Assembly: GCA_019400425.1 (NCBI GenBank)
Contig: JAFREE010000240.1
Location: 1-26,930, forward strand
DNA length: 26,930 nucleotides
Reading direction: 5' to 3'
Origin: Hymenochaete sp. R1
Taxonomy: Eukaryota > Basidiomycota > Agaricomycetes > Hymenochaetales > Hymenochaetaceae
Positions 10,012 to 19,685 of the stretch are shown in pieces (position 1 is the stretch's first letter; every line of letters begins with the position of its first letter). The position numbers were made by a program, and so were the translations under genes. Under the pieces are notes generated by a model. The model did no database searches, was not told the DNA's origin, and saw nothing but the letters and a program-made list of their open reading frames with translations.

Positions 10012-10249
10012 ATTATAGCAAACATTGATGTGAAATGCTGACTTTGAATGGATGAAGGTGGACTTAGGTGGTGGTAAGAGGGCAAGAAGAGAGAGAGATT
10101 ATTGCGCCGGACGAAATCGACTGTGACGCGGGTAAGACGAAACGGTCGCTCGCTTCTCTCACATGTGCACATGCTAGCCTCACAGTCGCTCAGAAGCCCA
10201 CACCAACAAATGATCTCCTCGTCTCTTGTCTCAGGCCATAGACATCGCG
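10012..10249. promoter_or_regulatory. Divergent promoter between CK2-beta and DENND6
   Basis: The two genes point away from each other with under 240 bp between start regions. On the minus strand, 10110-10075 is a pyrimidine-rich run (TCTCTCTCTTCTTGCCC), typical of CT-rich core promoters of constitutively expressed fungal genes. No TATA box is seen on either side. If CK2-beta has an upstream first exon (an ATG at 10172-10170 followed by a GTGAGA donor fits one join), part of this stretch is an intron and the shared promoter is under 80 bp. Confidence 0.5.
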
Positions 10250-12347
10250 ATGGATAACTGGGGCATTGATCTTGGACTCGTAAACACCCGTGAAGTCAAC
10301 GATGTTTTCGTGAAGACCCCGGATCGAAAGACGCACCAACTCCCGTCATTCGTCAATGACCATCGTCCGAGCTTGAGCAACGGAACACGCCTGTCGTCGT
10401 CGTATACTGCAAGTGACCTGGACCTCTCGAGCAGACAGGAGCGAATTAAACCGAGACGATTGTCGCTGTTGAATCGTTCTCGGACGTTACCCAGAAGCTA
10501 CCCTCGCAGTCCAGTAGATGCGTCTGAAGGCTTTGACAGGTTCTCCTTTGAATCGGAGGTTATCCTCAAGCTGAGAAGATGGGTGCTGTGTATTCTTGTC
10601 GGTAAGTTCGTTTATGTATCTAGTCTAATTCTCTTCCTGAATATTTGACAATGTAAAGTCAACTTTGACCTTGACCAGGGGCCGGTGATCAACGCGATTT
10701 GCCCATCGTTCCCTCTTAGTGAGGATGAGAAGGAAAATGTGTAAGACTGTTTCCCCCGTTCAGCTTGAACTACCAACGAACTATCATTGTCAGGTCTTTT
10801 TCCGCAATACCTGATTCCTTCAGAGGCGTAGAAGGTTCTGAAGCTCATACCTTCCGAATACGAGAAACGAGACCGAGTTGCAGCGCCGAAGAAGCAGGTA
10901 CTTCAAAGAGGCCACCCTCAGAAGACGGGTTTCTCTATGGATTCTCATTCTTCTCTAGGCGGAAGGATGATACATCTCGTCGAGGATACGATCAAGTAAC
11001 TCATACTCCTCACTTCATGTCGATAATATTAACGATAGTCGTCAGCAATCACTCATTTTACTCACTTACCATCCGTGGCCAGCCCTTTTCCTCGATTTGA
11101 TAGACCGTCTCGGGCCCATGTTCCTCGCTCACGGTGACCCCATGTTAGAAGCTGCTTGTCACAATGTCGCGAGCTGGTGAGACTTCCGTTGTATCCAATT
11201 TTTACCGAACGCTTAGACGTCACAGGCCCGAACCAAAGTCAATGGAAGTGCTAGAATTGGGGTTTCTTGGATCAGTTATTCACGTCGAGCTCCCCGGTAC
11301 GCCTGATCAACAACAATCGACCGAAACCCAGGCTTTCCACGATAAATTTGATCCGAAAATACATGTTCGTGCGGTTCCTAAAATACTGTCGCATCTGACA
11401 TTCCATATAGATCCTAGCATCTGTGGCTCCTATAACTCCGTCTCCGCTACGTATATTTGCAGCATCTATATCGCATATATGGTCGATATGGGAGTGTATT
11501 GTACTCTGTGAACCTGTGATTATATTCGGTCCGTCTCCCGCTATGACAAGCCAGGCAGTCTGGTGGCTAGTTGATGTGTTGCGACCAGTAAGTCTTTTCA
11601 CCTCTTTTTGACATGTTGCTACGAGCAACATTACTAACATAAGACAGATCGTGTTTGGTGGCGATTTTAGGCCATATTTCACAATTCACGACAAGGATTA
11701 TCAGACCCTTGTTAATAAGAACAGCCCCAAACAAGGCGTATTATTAGGCGTAACAAATCCTTTGTTTGAAAGCATGTGCAAGCATTGGCCTCATAAGCTT
11801 GCGCTGGGTATGAAAAACGCATCCAAGTTCGTCTTTATTTCGGTTTCCCGCATTCCTTCTCATCAACCTCGTTCTTTGTTCTCAACCCAGGAAGGGTGAC
11901 TTGATTGTGGGACCCGCTCCAGGATGGCAGACCAAGTCCCATAATCGCTACATCTCAAAAGACAGGGAACTTCTCAAACAGCTGGAATCGCTCATCAAAC
12001 GCGGTGGTGTGATAGATGCCGACGGATGCGCCGCCCTTCAGCTACGACGCCACTTCACAACGCGGACAGTCCAATTCCTCGTTCCTCTAACGCGATATCT
12101 TAACACACTCATACCATCCCCTAATACATCGTCACCGCCGTCTGTTTGTGAGACGCAACGGAAGCTCAAACCATTTAACCGGGACCACTTCTTTGCATCG
12201 CTCAAGTCTCACGGGTCTCCTTTGCCTTTTCGGAGTAGCTCAAAGCAGCGTGATTTTTACGAACGATGGTTACGGAGCCCGGCATTTGGGTTATGGATGG
12301 CACGGCAAGAGGACACGATTCACAACTTCCTTCAAAGGACGAAATGA
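10250..12347 (+). CDS. DENN domain-containing protein 6 homologue (DENND6/FAM116), predicted Rab GEF
   Basis: Eight exons (10250-10601, 10659-10740, 10794-10995, 11046-11176, 11226-11364, 11411-11587, 11648-11826, 11891-12347) sum to 1719 nt, 572 aa. Introns are 46-64 nt. The first ~105 residues are a Ser/Arg-rich disordered region lacking in the animal proteins. The uDENN part starts RRWVLCILVVNFDLDQGPVI and continues through DGFLYGFSFFSRRKD, RRGYDQQSLILLTYHPWPAL, MLEAACHNVASW and LELGFLGSVIHVELP. The cDENN core holds SISHIWSIWECIVLCEPVII, FGPSPAMTSQAVWW, GGDFRPYFTIHDKDY and GVTNPLFESMCKHWPH. The C-terminal part has NRYISKDRELLKQL, LRRHFTTRTVQFLVPLTRYL and RWLRSPAFGLWMARQED. The order matches human DENND6A/B throughout. 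Those proteins activate Rab14 and act in endosomal recycling; the fungal substrate is inferred. Strong closure of every splice phase supports the model. Confidence 0.95.
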
Positions 12348-12610
12348 CGCGCTCTTTCGCTCTTTCCTTCATCTGACCGGATCTCTTCGTCGTTCATGGG
12401 GTTTTATTTACTGGGAACTTTTCTTTTTTACTGTTTTCATGTGTTGTCTTTGTCTTGACCTACTCTTCGTATGAATCGTGCATGTCCGTCATGGCGCTAT
12501 TCCAGATGGCCTCGGATCATTGTCATTTTTTTTCACAAGGAACTCGATAAAATTAACAAAGCAGCCGACCAAAATTTTCAAGCGATCACTATTCGGGCTC
12601 AGAGGTAACT

Positions 12611-14035
12611 TCAAGCTCTGTGTTGGTACTCTGAGAAGAAATCCCGATGTTGCTCGACGATACGAAGAAAATCAAGCAACCCTCCGAAAGGTGACGTAAG
12701 TGTGTTGTCCGAATCAAGCACAACACTTGGGATGCCCGTCTCCCGGATGTACTTTTCGTTTTCCACCTGCAACTTTGCACACTGCCGAAGCATCACCTCC
12801 TGCAAATCCGCTGCTCCTTTCAAAGGTCTACCGGGAGAACTCACGCGACTGCGTAGCACAGGCAGAATATCGGCGTCCTCGAAATCCTGGCATGCGCCGA
12901 ATCGGATGGACTGGAGATTGGGAACGAGAAGATCTGGGGAAGGACGTTGTTCCGGATTCCAGACGAGTGCACGAAGGAAAGAGGGGGTAACGAGGGCGTG
13001 GTTGATGACGAGGTGCGTAAGGAGCGGTGTGTGGCGCATTACGGACTCGAGGCGCATGTCCGTTGCGCCCATGTCGCTGATAGCGAAGTGCGTGATAGGC
13101 GGCATCTCGCTGCCTTGTATGAATCGCAAGAGAACGTCCCACGAGCCTGTTGGTGTGTCTACGCTGCCTCTGAGCGCAAGTCGCTCGAGATTTGGGGCAG
13201 CTATCGAATCGAAGAATGGCGCAGCATCGATGGTGACTTCCCAATCATCGCAACTAACGTAAAGCTCTTTCAATGCGGGGAACTTATGTCGCACAACGGG
13301 CACTGGTACGTTGTTATCTGCAGGCCTGTTCAGGCCAAAATACGCAGTCTCAAGGCTGGGTAAAGTTTGCAGAATTTGGATCGCAGAGTGGCAATTCATC
13401 CACATCGGGTTGCGCATTTCCGAAAGCTCAAGCCAAGTTAGCTGAGTCTGGCTCCCTAGTGACTGTTGACTGAGTCCCAGGCTTTCCAATGACAAGTACT
13501 GTAGGCGAGGCATGTTGCTTGAGAAGTCGAGATGGATTGGCCGAGGTGACGTTGACAAGTCTGAGATACCGATCAAGTCCATAACTTCCAACGAATTCAT
13601 CCCATCCACAAGATCTGGCGTGACCGTTGTCGGCAGGATTCCGTACAAGTTCCGTATACGGTGCCTATGGGGAACCAACAGCTGCAGGAGTCGCCTGTAG
13701 ACATTCTGCTTCTCCCTATATGAATCCAACGACATGTTCCGAACCTCCCCATCCAGTATATTGATGTCAATATCCACGTCTAGCAGTCGTGGACTCGAGT
13801 TCTCAAGCCAGATGTAGAGCAAAGGAAGGATGTTGCGTCGTCGGAGAGCAGAGTTATTGATGGGCAGCGTCGTCCAGAGCTCAGGTGTCTCTGTGGCGAG
13901 TTTCCGCCACGACTGGGAGACGTGCGTGAGGAGGAGGGGAGCGAACTCGGATCGAAAACATAGGAACTCCGGGAGGGATTGTTTGAAGACTTCGCGAAGG
14001 AGTTCAGTGGGGAGCTCACTGATGTGTGCGGGCAT
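12611..14035 (-). CDS. F-box protein with degenerate leucine-rich region
   Basis: A single uninterrupted exon of 474 aa starts MPAHISELPTELLREVFKQS. The F-box-like helix pattern (LPTELLREVF..., PLLLTHVSQSWRKLATETPE, LWTTL) fills residues 7-57, as in the large F-box family of Agaricomycetes. The rest contains irregular leucine-rich segments (LEVMDLIGISDLS, LQYLSLESLGLS, LERLALRGSVDT, LVPNLQSIRFGACQDF) consistent with an LRR-like solenoid. These proteins normally bind Skp1 through the F-box and present substrates to an SCF ubiquitin ligase. The substrate is unknown. It faces DENND6 tail to tail across about 260 bp. The lack of introns contrasts with most neighbours and fits recent family expansion, which is inference. 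Confidence 0.85.
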   Translation of the reverse strand: MPAHISELPTELLREVFKQSLPEFLCFRSEFAPLLLTHVSQSWRKLATETPELWTTLPINNSALRRRNILPLLYIWLENSSPRLLDVDIDINILDGEVRNMSLDSYREKQNVYRRLLQLLVPHRHRIRNLYGILPTTVTPDLVDGMNSLEVMDLIGISDLSTSPRPIHLDFSSNMPRLQYLSLESLGLSQQSLGSQTQLTWLELSEMRNPMWMNCHSAIQILQTLPSLETAYFGLNRPADNNVPVPVVRHKFPALKELYVSCDDWEVTIDAAPFFDSIAAPNLERLALRGSVDTPTGSWDVLLRFIQGSEMPPITHFAISDMGATDMRLESVMRHTPLLTHLVINHALVTPSFLRALVWNPEQRPSPDLLVPNLQSIRFGACQDFEDADILPVLRSRVSSPGRPLKGAADLQEVMLRQCAKLQVENEKYIRETGIPSVVLDSDNTLTSPFGGLLDFLRIVEQHRDFFSEYQHRA

Positions 14036-14802
14036 GCACGACTCGCTTTATTTGGGGAAAAGAGGGGAGTTTAAAAGAGAGAATAACTGGTGACGGACGG
14101 GTGTGGTTAGCTCATTCAATAGATGGTTTGTAGTGAGGAATTGAGAGACGTACGGTCAGTAAAGAGCGTGGGGGGCGGGGCCTGCAGGGCAAAAGAAAGG
14201 GAGGGAGAAAGAAGTATGAGGAAAGCCTCTATGCACCAGCACCCATTGTTTCTTCTCCTGGCAGACTACGTATGCAAACTTGACTAGTATCATCTCTACT
14301 TTGCAACTTTCATTCCATGCTCGAGTTCGAGGGATCAGACATGATGATTAATCTCGTAGGTCATGTCACTATAATTACCATATATAATTTTTTTCTCTAG
14401 ATTGTCCACCGAAGTTTGATAGGAATGTGTATCAAGGAGATAAAGAAAATCTCACAGTTCCAAACTTGCTGCATGAAGGACAAAAGCAAAGTTAGATGAC
14501 GCGACGATTCAAAATTTTGCCGAGGCGAGCTGGCAAGAATTTCGCTTCCTTCTTGTACACCTTCATAGTTTCCTTTCAGACAGATTCTCTAACGGAGGAT
14601 TCAGATTATCAAACAATTGAATTCGAGCCAATGCCCAACTTAATTAATCGTATTCGTTATCAAGAGAAGTGAAATCGTTCGTTACGGAGAAAATGATACA
14701 GCTTTGAGATATCTAGTGATAAAATGTCAATGTCAGGGCATTTACAGTAGTCTACTATTGTGACTTGAAAGGAGAAAAAAATTAACGTGTCCACCCAAAT
14801 CA
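14036..14802. other. Intergenic: F-box gene promoter and 3' flank of the 382-aa gene
   Basis: No coding stretch is supported on either strand. It contains AT-rich patches around 14380-14400 and 14635-14655. I see no clear TATA box, repeat or RNA gene. Confidence 0.6.
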
Positions 14803-16133
14803 TCACTCAGCCTCCGAGTTATAATATGTTGTCTCACCACTGGTCTCAATCGCAGGGCGCGGAGCAGCACGGCGGCGCAACGACTTCTCAGGGACCTTCG
14901 GAGGACTCGGTGGTGTAGGCGGTCGCGCCGCTTCATCATCCTCCCCTATCTCCACGGCCCAGCACGACGGATCCGGTATAACAGGCGTCATTGACGGGAG
15001 TGATATGCGCCTCGATACCGGAGTTCGAGGGGGTGGAGGCGACGGTGGCGGCGGAGTGCAGGGCGGGGAAGGAGAAAGACAAGCGAAGCTGGCGGGCTCA
15101 TGGTGAGGAGGCATCTGATCTGCTGGTATAAATCCGGCGCGACGCGCTGCGAGAAGGGCGGCGTGCCCACGGATGATGCCGCGGTTCTCGCGGAGGGGAA
15201 GGTAGACAAGATCGTTGCAGTTTCCGTCGACGAGCCTGGCGTGGCCGCGTTGGACGAGGTCGGCGTAGTCTGTTTGTTCTGCTGTTGGCATCTAAAGGCG
15301 ATGCGAATGGCATGAGCACAAGAGCGGAGATGGTGGGGTCTAAGTGGGAATCGGCTGTACTTACCTCCAATATCTCGTACACGGATTTGCCACGGATCGT
15401 GCGTTCGATCCTGTCTGGGAGAATCTTATTCGTAATATAGACGATGGCGAAGCTCGCGAGTCGCGATAGGAACAGTAGGATGTATACTGCTCTATGCAGC
15501 GCATTCGGCGCGAGTAACTGTCCACGAAATTCTCCATACGAGTTCACGGAGCAGTACGACGTCTTCGCTTCGTTACCCTCCACATTCTTATGGTGTAGAA
15601 TCTCTATGAAGCGACCAAGATCTTCGTCATAGGGTTTATATGCATCGTTTTCGCGTTCGGAGCCGTCGAGGCGCCATGGGTTGGTGACCTGTAGAGAGGG
15701 CCAGAGGGAATGGCGGAGAGTGTATTCGATCTCTGTCGTGTGTACGTAGACCTGAGCACCGCGGTATGAGAGCGGGTCCGGATTGGAAATGGGACCAAGG
15801 CAGTACTGTAGAGAGATAAATGAGAGTCCGTGGTGCGGGGTCGAAAAGAAGAACACCTACGTGTTTGTATATACAGGTTTCCCAGAATCCGGTGATGAAT
15901 GTGTGGATAGTAGCGACACGGTTGGCCATCTTGATCTAAGCACCGGCGTCAGACCTTTATCGATACAGAGGGATGAGGAGCGAACTCACGAAATTGCAGA
16001 TGCCAGACCATAGGACAAGGAAGGGTGAAACGAGCTTCTGCACGGCGCTCATACTTGAGCCGGGGTGTGGCAAATCAGTCATCGTACCAAACATATACGA
16101 AGACGCTGTGTCTTCTTCCCAGAAACCTGGCAT
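14803..16133 (-). CDS. Uncharacterised 382-aa membrane-associated protein with proline-rich tail
   Basis: Four exons (16133-15990, 15935-15861, 15805-15365, 15291-14803) sum to 1149 nt with all joins in phase. Introns are 54, 55 and 73 nt with good GTGAGT, GTAGGT and GTAAGT donors. The protein starts MPGFWEEDTASSYMFG. A hydrophobic stretch lies at 32-49 (VQKLVSPFLVLWSGICNF) and a stronger one at 180-197 (VYILLFLSRLASFAIVYI). Between them is a soluble block with IEYTLRHSLWPSLQVTNPWR. The last exon gives LRENRGIIRGHAALLAARRA, then a Pro/Ser-rich run at 293-312, an acidic patch (EIGEDDEAARPP) and ends TTYYNSEAE. I recognise no named family. The composition suggests a protein held at an internal membrane with a cytosolic disordered tail. 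The true gene may begin further upstream, because other minus-strand frames are open there, but the TATA box at 16259-16269 supports this start. Confidence 0.75.
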
Positions 16134-16258
16134 TGCTCAAATGCCTCTGCCGTTAAGGACTTGAAGATATTTGTATGCTGCGCGAAACCCACACTAAGGG
16201 ACGGTTTGTGTTTGTAGAAGGGTTTTCTGACCAGACCCGCCTCCCGAAGACAAGGCCG

Positions 16259-16269
16259 ATATTTAAATA
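16259..16269 (-). promoter_or_regulatory. TATA-like element (TATTTAAAT) upstream of the 382-aa gene
   Basis: The minus strand reads TATTTAAATAT here, 126-136 bp before the ATG at 16133. The core is palindromic, so orientation rests on the gene position. Confidence 0.4.
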
Positions 16270-16329
16270 CCCCTCACGAATCGCATAGGCCATTGTACTT
16301 AGACGCCCAGGCAGCCCCAGCCAAGTAGA

Positions 16330-17000
16330 GCCACACACACAAGTAGGCGTGTAAAAGACACTACCAGAAAGCTGACCAGATGGCCTGTCCGATAGTCAGG
16401 CGCGCGTGTGAGATGAGCCAGAGCAGTAAACATGCACGGCCAAAACGGCCCAACTTGAGTTCATATACGTAGAAGACTTGAGAATTCAGAAAACAATAAG
16501 ATGAGGCCTGCGTATAGGATAGCCACATCGACTGTGGGCCTCTTCGAGTGCTCAGGCCACGGTGCATAGACTTGTAGAACGTTCGGTACGGTTCTGTCTG
16601 TAAAGGAAACGTTTTAGTGATTTGTAAATGGCGAGGTATGAGGCAACTGGCCTGTGCACAAAGGGAATGACGGTGATCGGGTGATTGAATTCGCGGAGAC
16701 TTACGTCAAACCCGTGTTTGATCAAGAGAAGAACTCTGTCCCATGTCCTACTCCAGATATGAGAGATGGGGGTTCTTTCGATAATTTGGCCATGAAGCAG
16801 AAGAAATGGTATGCAGAAGGAAAGTCATCCTTCGTGGATTGAATTGATGGACCGATGGCCTCAACAAGAGCGCTAATGCGGCGGAGCGGAGATTTCGGGA
16901 AGCGAAAAGAGGGGGGAAAATAATCCAAAACGAGACACGAGATTCTACACGACGATGCGTACATTCTATCTCATGCCGAAGATAATGAATAGGCACAGAA
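16330..17000 (-). other. Unresolved minus-strand coding-like region (possible membrane protein gene)
   Basis: Several minus-strand frames look protein-like but I could not join them. One is open for 90 codons without an ATG (16824-16555) and includes HIWSRTWDRVLLLIKHGFD and YLAIYKSLKRFLYRQ. A second frame, around 16600-16460, gives VYAPWPEHSKRPTVDVAILY then AGLILLFSEFSSLLRI and a stop. A third (to 16361) gives ELKLGRFGRACLLLWLISHA, then RLTIGQAIW. Plausible donors and acceptors exist (GTAAGT at 16705-16700, CACAG, TTTACAG), but every phase I tried left one frame unused. It may be a small multi-exon membrane protein, an upstream part of the 382-aa gene, or a decayed gene. Confidence 0.3.
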
Positions 17001-17125
17001 AAACGAAATAGAAAATAGCATTCACTGTGTCCCGTTCGAATCATCACGAAACTTTGACATACCTATTAGTATACCATTTTTTAAGTGTCAGAGACGTACT
17101 ATACTTCATGCGGGAAAGGGAGAGC

Positions 17126-18616
17126 TCACGTTGCGTCAATTTTCTTTACTTGCGGAAGTGCCAGTATGATCTTCCTGCGATACGCGGAGCCTTCCGTCTC
17201 CTGTACAGGGTTGTGTTCCAGGTAGATCGATTCCAGAGATTCCTTGTTTCTTAGTTGAGGTTCTAAATCAAGTAGTGATGTGATTTTGTTCCCATTAACC
17301 TAAAGAAGCAACTCATCAGAAACGATATTGAGGGGTAGGGGGGTTGGGGGAACGGAAACTTGCCCATAAATCTTCAATTTTAGACAAGTGCGCGATGTTC
17401 TCTATCTTCTCGATGAAGTTGTTCGCGATGTCTAACATCCGAAGGTTGCGCTACAGGAGATGAGTTGGTCAATACCACCCAGAGATTCAAAGCATCGTTC
17501 CACACATTCTGATCTAAGCCTTCAAGCTTTGATATTCCGTTATGGCTGACGTAAAAATCTTCAAGTCTTTCCAGGTGTTCTAAGTTTTCAATCACTTTGA
17601 TTCGATTCGATGGAACGGCAAGGATCTTCAGCTTTTTCAACGAACTCAGGCCCTGAGCTAACATTAAGTCACACGTCGATGAGCAAGCCTGACTATATGC
17701 GCACCTCCAGCTTCGTGATCTTGTTCTTTCCAAGCCAGAGTTCTTCAAGGTTTACCAACGCGTCCAAGTTCTCGATTTTCTACGCATTCAATCTCATTAT
17801 ACATTCCGTACTCCAAAGAAACTGCGGGCTCGAGATGACGTACCCGTATCTTATTCGAGCCGAGCTCCAAGCTCGTCAGAGAAGCGCCGAGGTCCGAGAG
17901 TCCATTTATACGAGTTATCCGGTTCTGCACGAAGTAGACCACCCGGAGAGAACGGAGCTTATTGAGAGAGTCGGGGACGTCGCGGAGGAGGTTGTAGGAC
18001 AAATCAAGCACACTGCGCACCGGGGGTAAGGGTAAGAGCGAGAGTATGCTTATATCAATACAAGATACCTGCGCACCTCAATCTACTACATTTATCCAAA
18101 GCATTTCCGATACCCTTCAGCTTGTTATCGTACATGTCCAGCTCCTCGAGTTCGACGAGCTCGTGGAAGTCGTCGGGCTCGAGGGTGGAGATTTGGTTCT
18201 GGCGAAAACAGAGCCGTTTGAGGTACGGTCCGAATCTTGGGAGTCGAAGGTTGGCGAGATTGGTGAGGCGTACGTGGATGAGGTTGATTTCCTACCTCAT
18301 ATGCATATCCAATAGAAGAGGTAGTGGTAAGATGGTTAGATGAATGGTCAGACGAGGACTTTGCATTGGTAAATGTCAAGGAACTTACGTCGGTGTCGTC
18401 TGGTAGGTCTGCCAGCAGGTCATCGCTCTCGTCTTCCGCATAAGATTCTTCGTCGACCTCTTCTTCGTCAGTATCCGGCTGGTGCTCGACTACGACCTGT
18501 ACATTTGCCTGTTTCTTCTGGCCGGATGACGATGACGAGGTCCCTGGGTTGCCCTTAGCCTCCGTTCCGTTCAAGCCCAGTTTCGCATCCACATCGTTTT
18601 CTGTTTCGCCGACCAT
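17126..18616 (-). CDS. SDS22: Protein phosphatase 1 regulatory subunit SDS22 (leucine-rich repeat)
   Basis: Seven exons (18616-18389, 18291-18077, 18012-17844, 17779-17705, 17652-17506, 17450-17364, 17299-17126) give 1095 nt, 364 aa, matching the family's usual size. The first 76 residues are an acidic disordered leader (DTDEEEVDEESYAEDESDDL). Then come about eleven 22-residue SDS22-type LRRs, for example VELEELDMYDNKLKGIGNAL, LVNLEELWLGKNKITKLEGL, LKILAVPSNRIKVIENLEHL and LRMLDIANNFIEKIENIAHL. The LRR cap reads YRRKIILALPQVKKIDAT. SDS22 wraps newly made PP1 catalytic subunit, with inhibitor-3, controlling its maturation and mitotic activity in nucleus and cytoplasm. The sixth intron (17363-17300) appears to use a GC donor, TGG|GCAAGT. 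The stop used here (ACG TGA) overlaps a GTGAGC donor-like site, so an alternative C-terminus is possible. Confidence 0.95.
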
Positions 18617-19685
18617 TTTTGTCGTCTGTAGCTGTTTTTCTCGTGGAAGTTTGGATCCAAGTCAGTCAGTCGGGGACCATGACCGCAGTTTAAATGCGTA
18701 GCTGGGTCCCCTCGGTCTTCTCTTCACGGATGCGTCGATCAATCCTTCCATATTTGGCAATACTTCATGAATTCACATCCCCTCCGAAGCCCGGCCGTTT
18801 GGATTGTCGGGCGGTCGATGCAGCGCGTTCACTCCTCTAACGACTTTTGTGAAAAGTTTTTTTTTTGATTATCAACGCGAACAATCGGACTGCTTGGTTA
18901 TCGCTGAAGCTGTCTTTATATGGGTAATGAATGAGGTGATGAAGTATTTCGGTACGCGGATGCCGATGCGGTGAAGGACGAAGGGGACGTGAAGAGAGCG
19001 GGAGAGACGCGCAGAAGTCGAGTCATTTGGTGAAGGATGTGTGCGCTGGCTGAATTTCTCTTCATTTTGACCCACCATGATCACCCAACGCTCTTTTTGG
19101 CGTCTGAACCCCCGACTTTGCAATCTTCAACGTTGTCGATGTTCCTTGCAAGAGCTCCTTCAGGCTTGGCCTTGTTTTCGTCCCCGTGAGGAGTTGCAAA
19201 ACATTTATTATTCAAGCCAGTCCATCAGAGTACGGTTGAAGGTACGTAGTATACTACATCATTGGTAAAGTGAGAAATGTCTAATAGGATGAAAGTAAGA
19301 AATTAGGATAATCGATCTGGTGCATATGGCTTTAAGACGTCTCGAGTAATACAGCATACGGTCAGCCTGACAAACAGCGATACAACAACACTCCGAGTCA
19401 GGGACAAAAATAACAAAAATGTTACAGGAAGACGAAAAAGGACAAGATATGGGAAGTGAGTGGAGTCACGCGAGTAACTGGGCGTGTGCATTTCATGGGG
19501 AGAAAGAAGGAAGGATGAGAGAGAAAGAGAAGGAAGCTGATGACGATGATGAGGAAGAAGCATAGGGAGATACGAGCAGTTTGTCCGGGAGAAATAACGA
19601 GAACAATCTGGGAAACAGGTGAGTTCTTGTTTTGCATTCCTCCATAAGGAATGCACTCACATGAAAAAGATGGTTAATCATGGAT
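18617..19685. other. Intergenic: SDS22 promoter side and MAF1 3' flank
   Basis: About 1.07 kb with no supported gene; a 63-codon plus-strand frame at 19077 has no other backing. A TTTAAA at 18689-18694 lies about 75 bp before the SDS22 ATG. It is flanked by a 7-bp inverted repeat, GGGGACC (18672-18678) and GGTCCCC (18705-18711). A ten-base T run lies near 18857. Confidence 0.55.

Noticed and set aside
12702..13363. Long plus-strand frames inside the F-box gene (186 and 138 codons)
   Set aside because: They are antisense to a well-supported single-exon F-box protein and have shadow-like composition.
17030..17050. tRNA T-loop-like GTTCGAATC
   Set aside because: No flanking stems, anticodon arm or matching acceptor could be folded around it.
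19077..19268. 63-codon plus-strand frame in the SDS22-MAF1 gap
   Set aside because: No homology signal, splice site or promoter; length expected by chance.
19303..19656. 117-codon minus-strand frame after MAF1
   Set aside because: Pyrimidine-rich, Ser/Leu/Phe-biased sequence typical of a translated 3' untranslated region.
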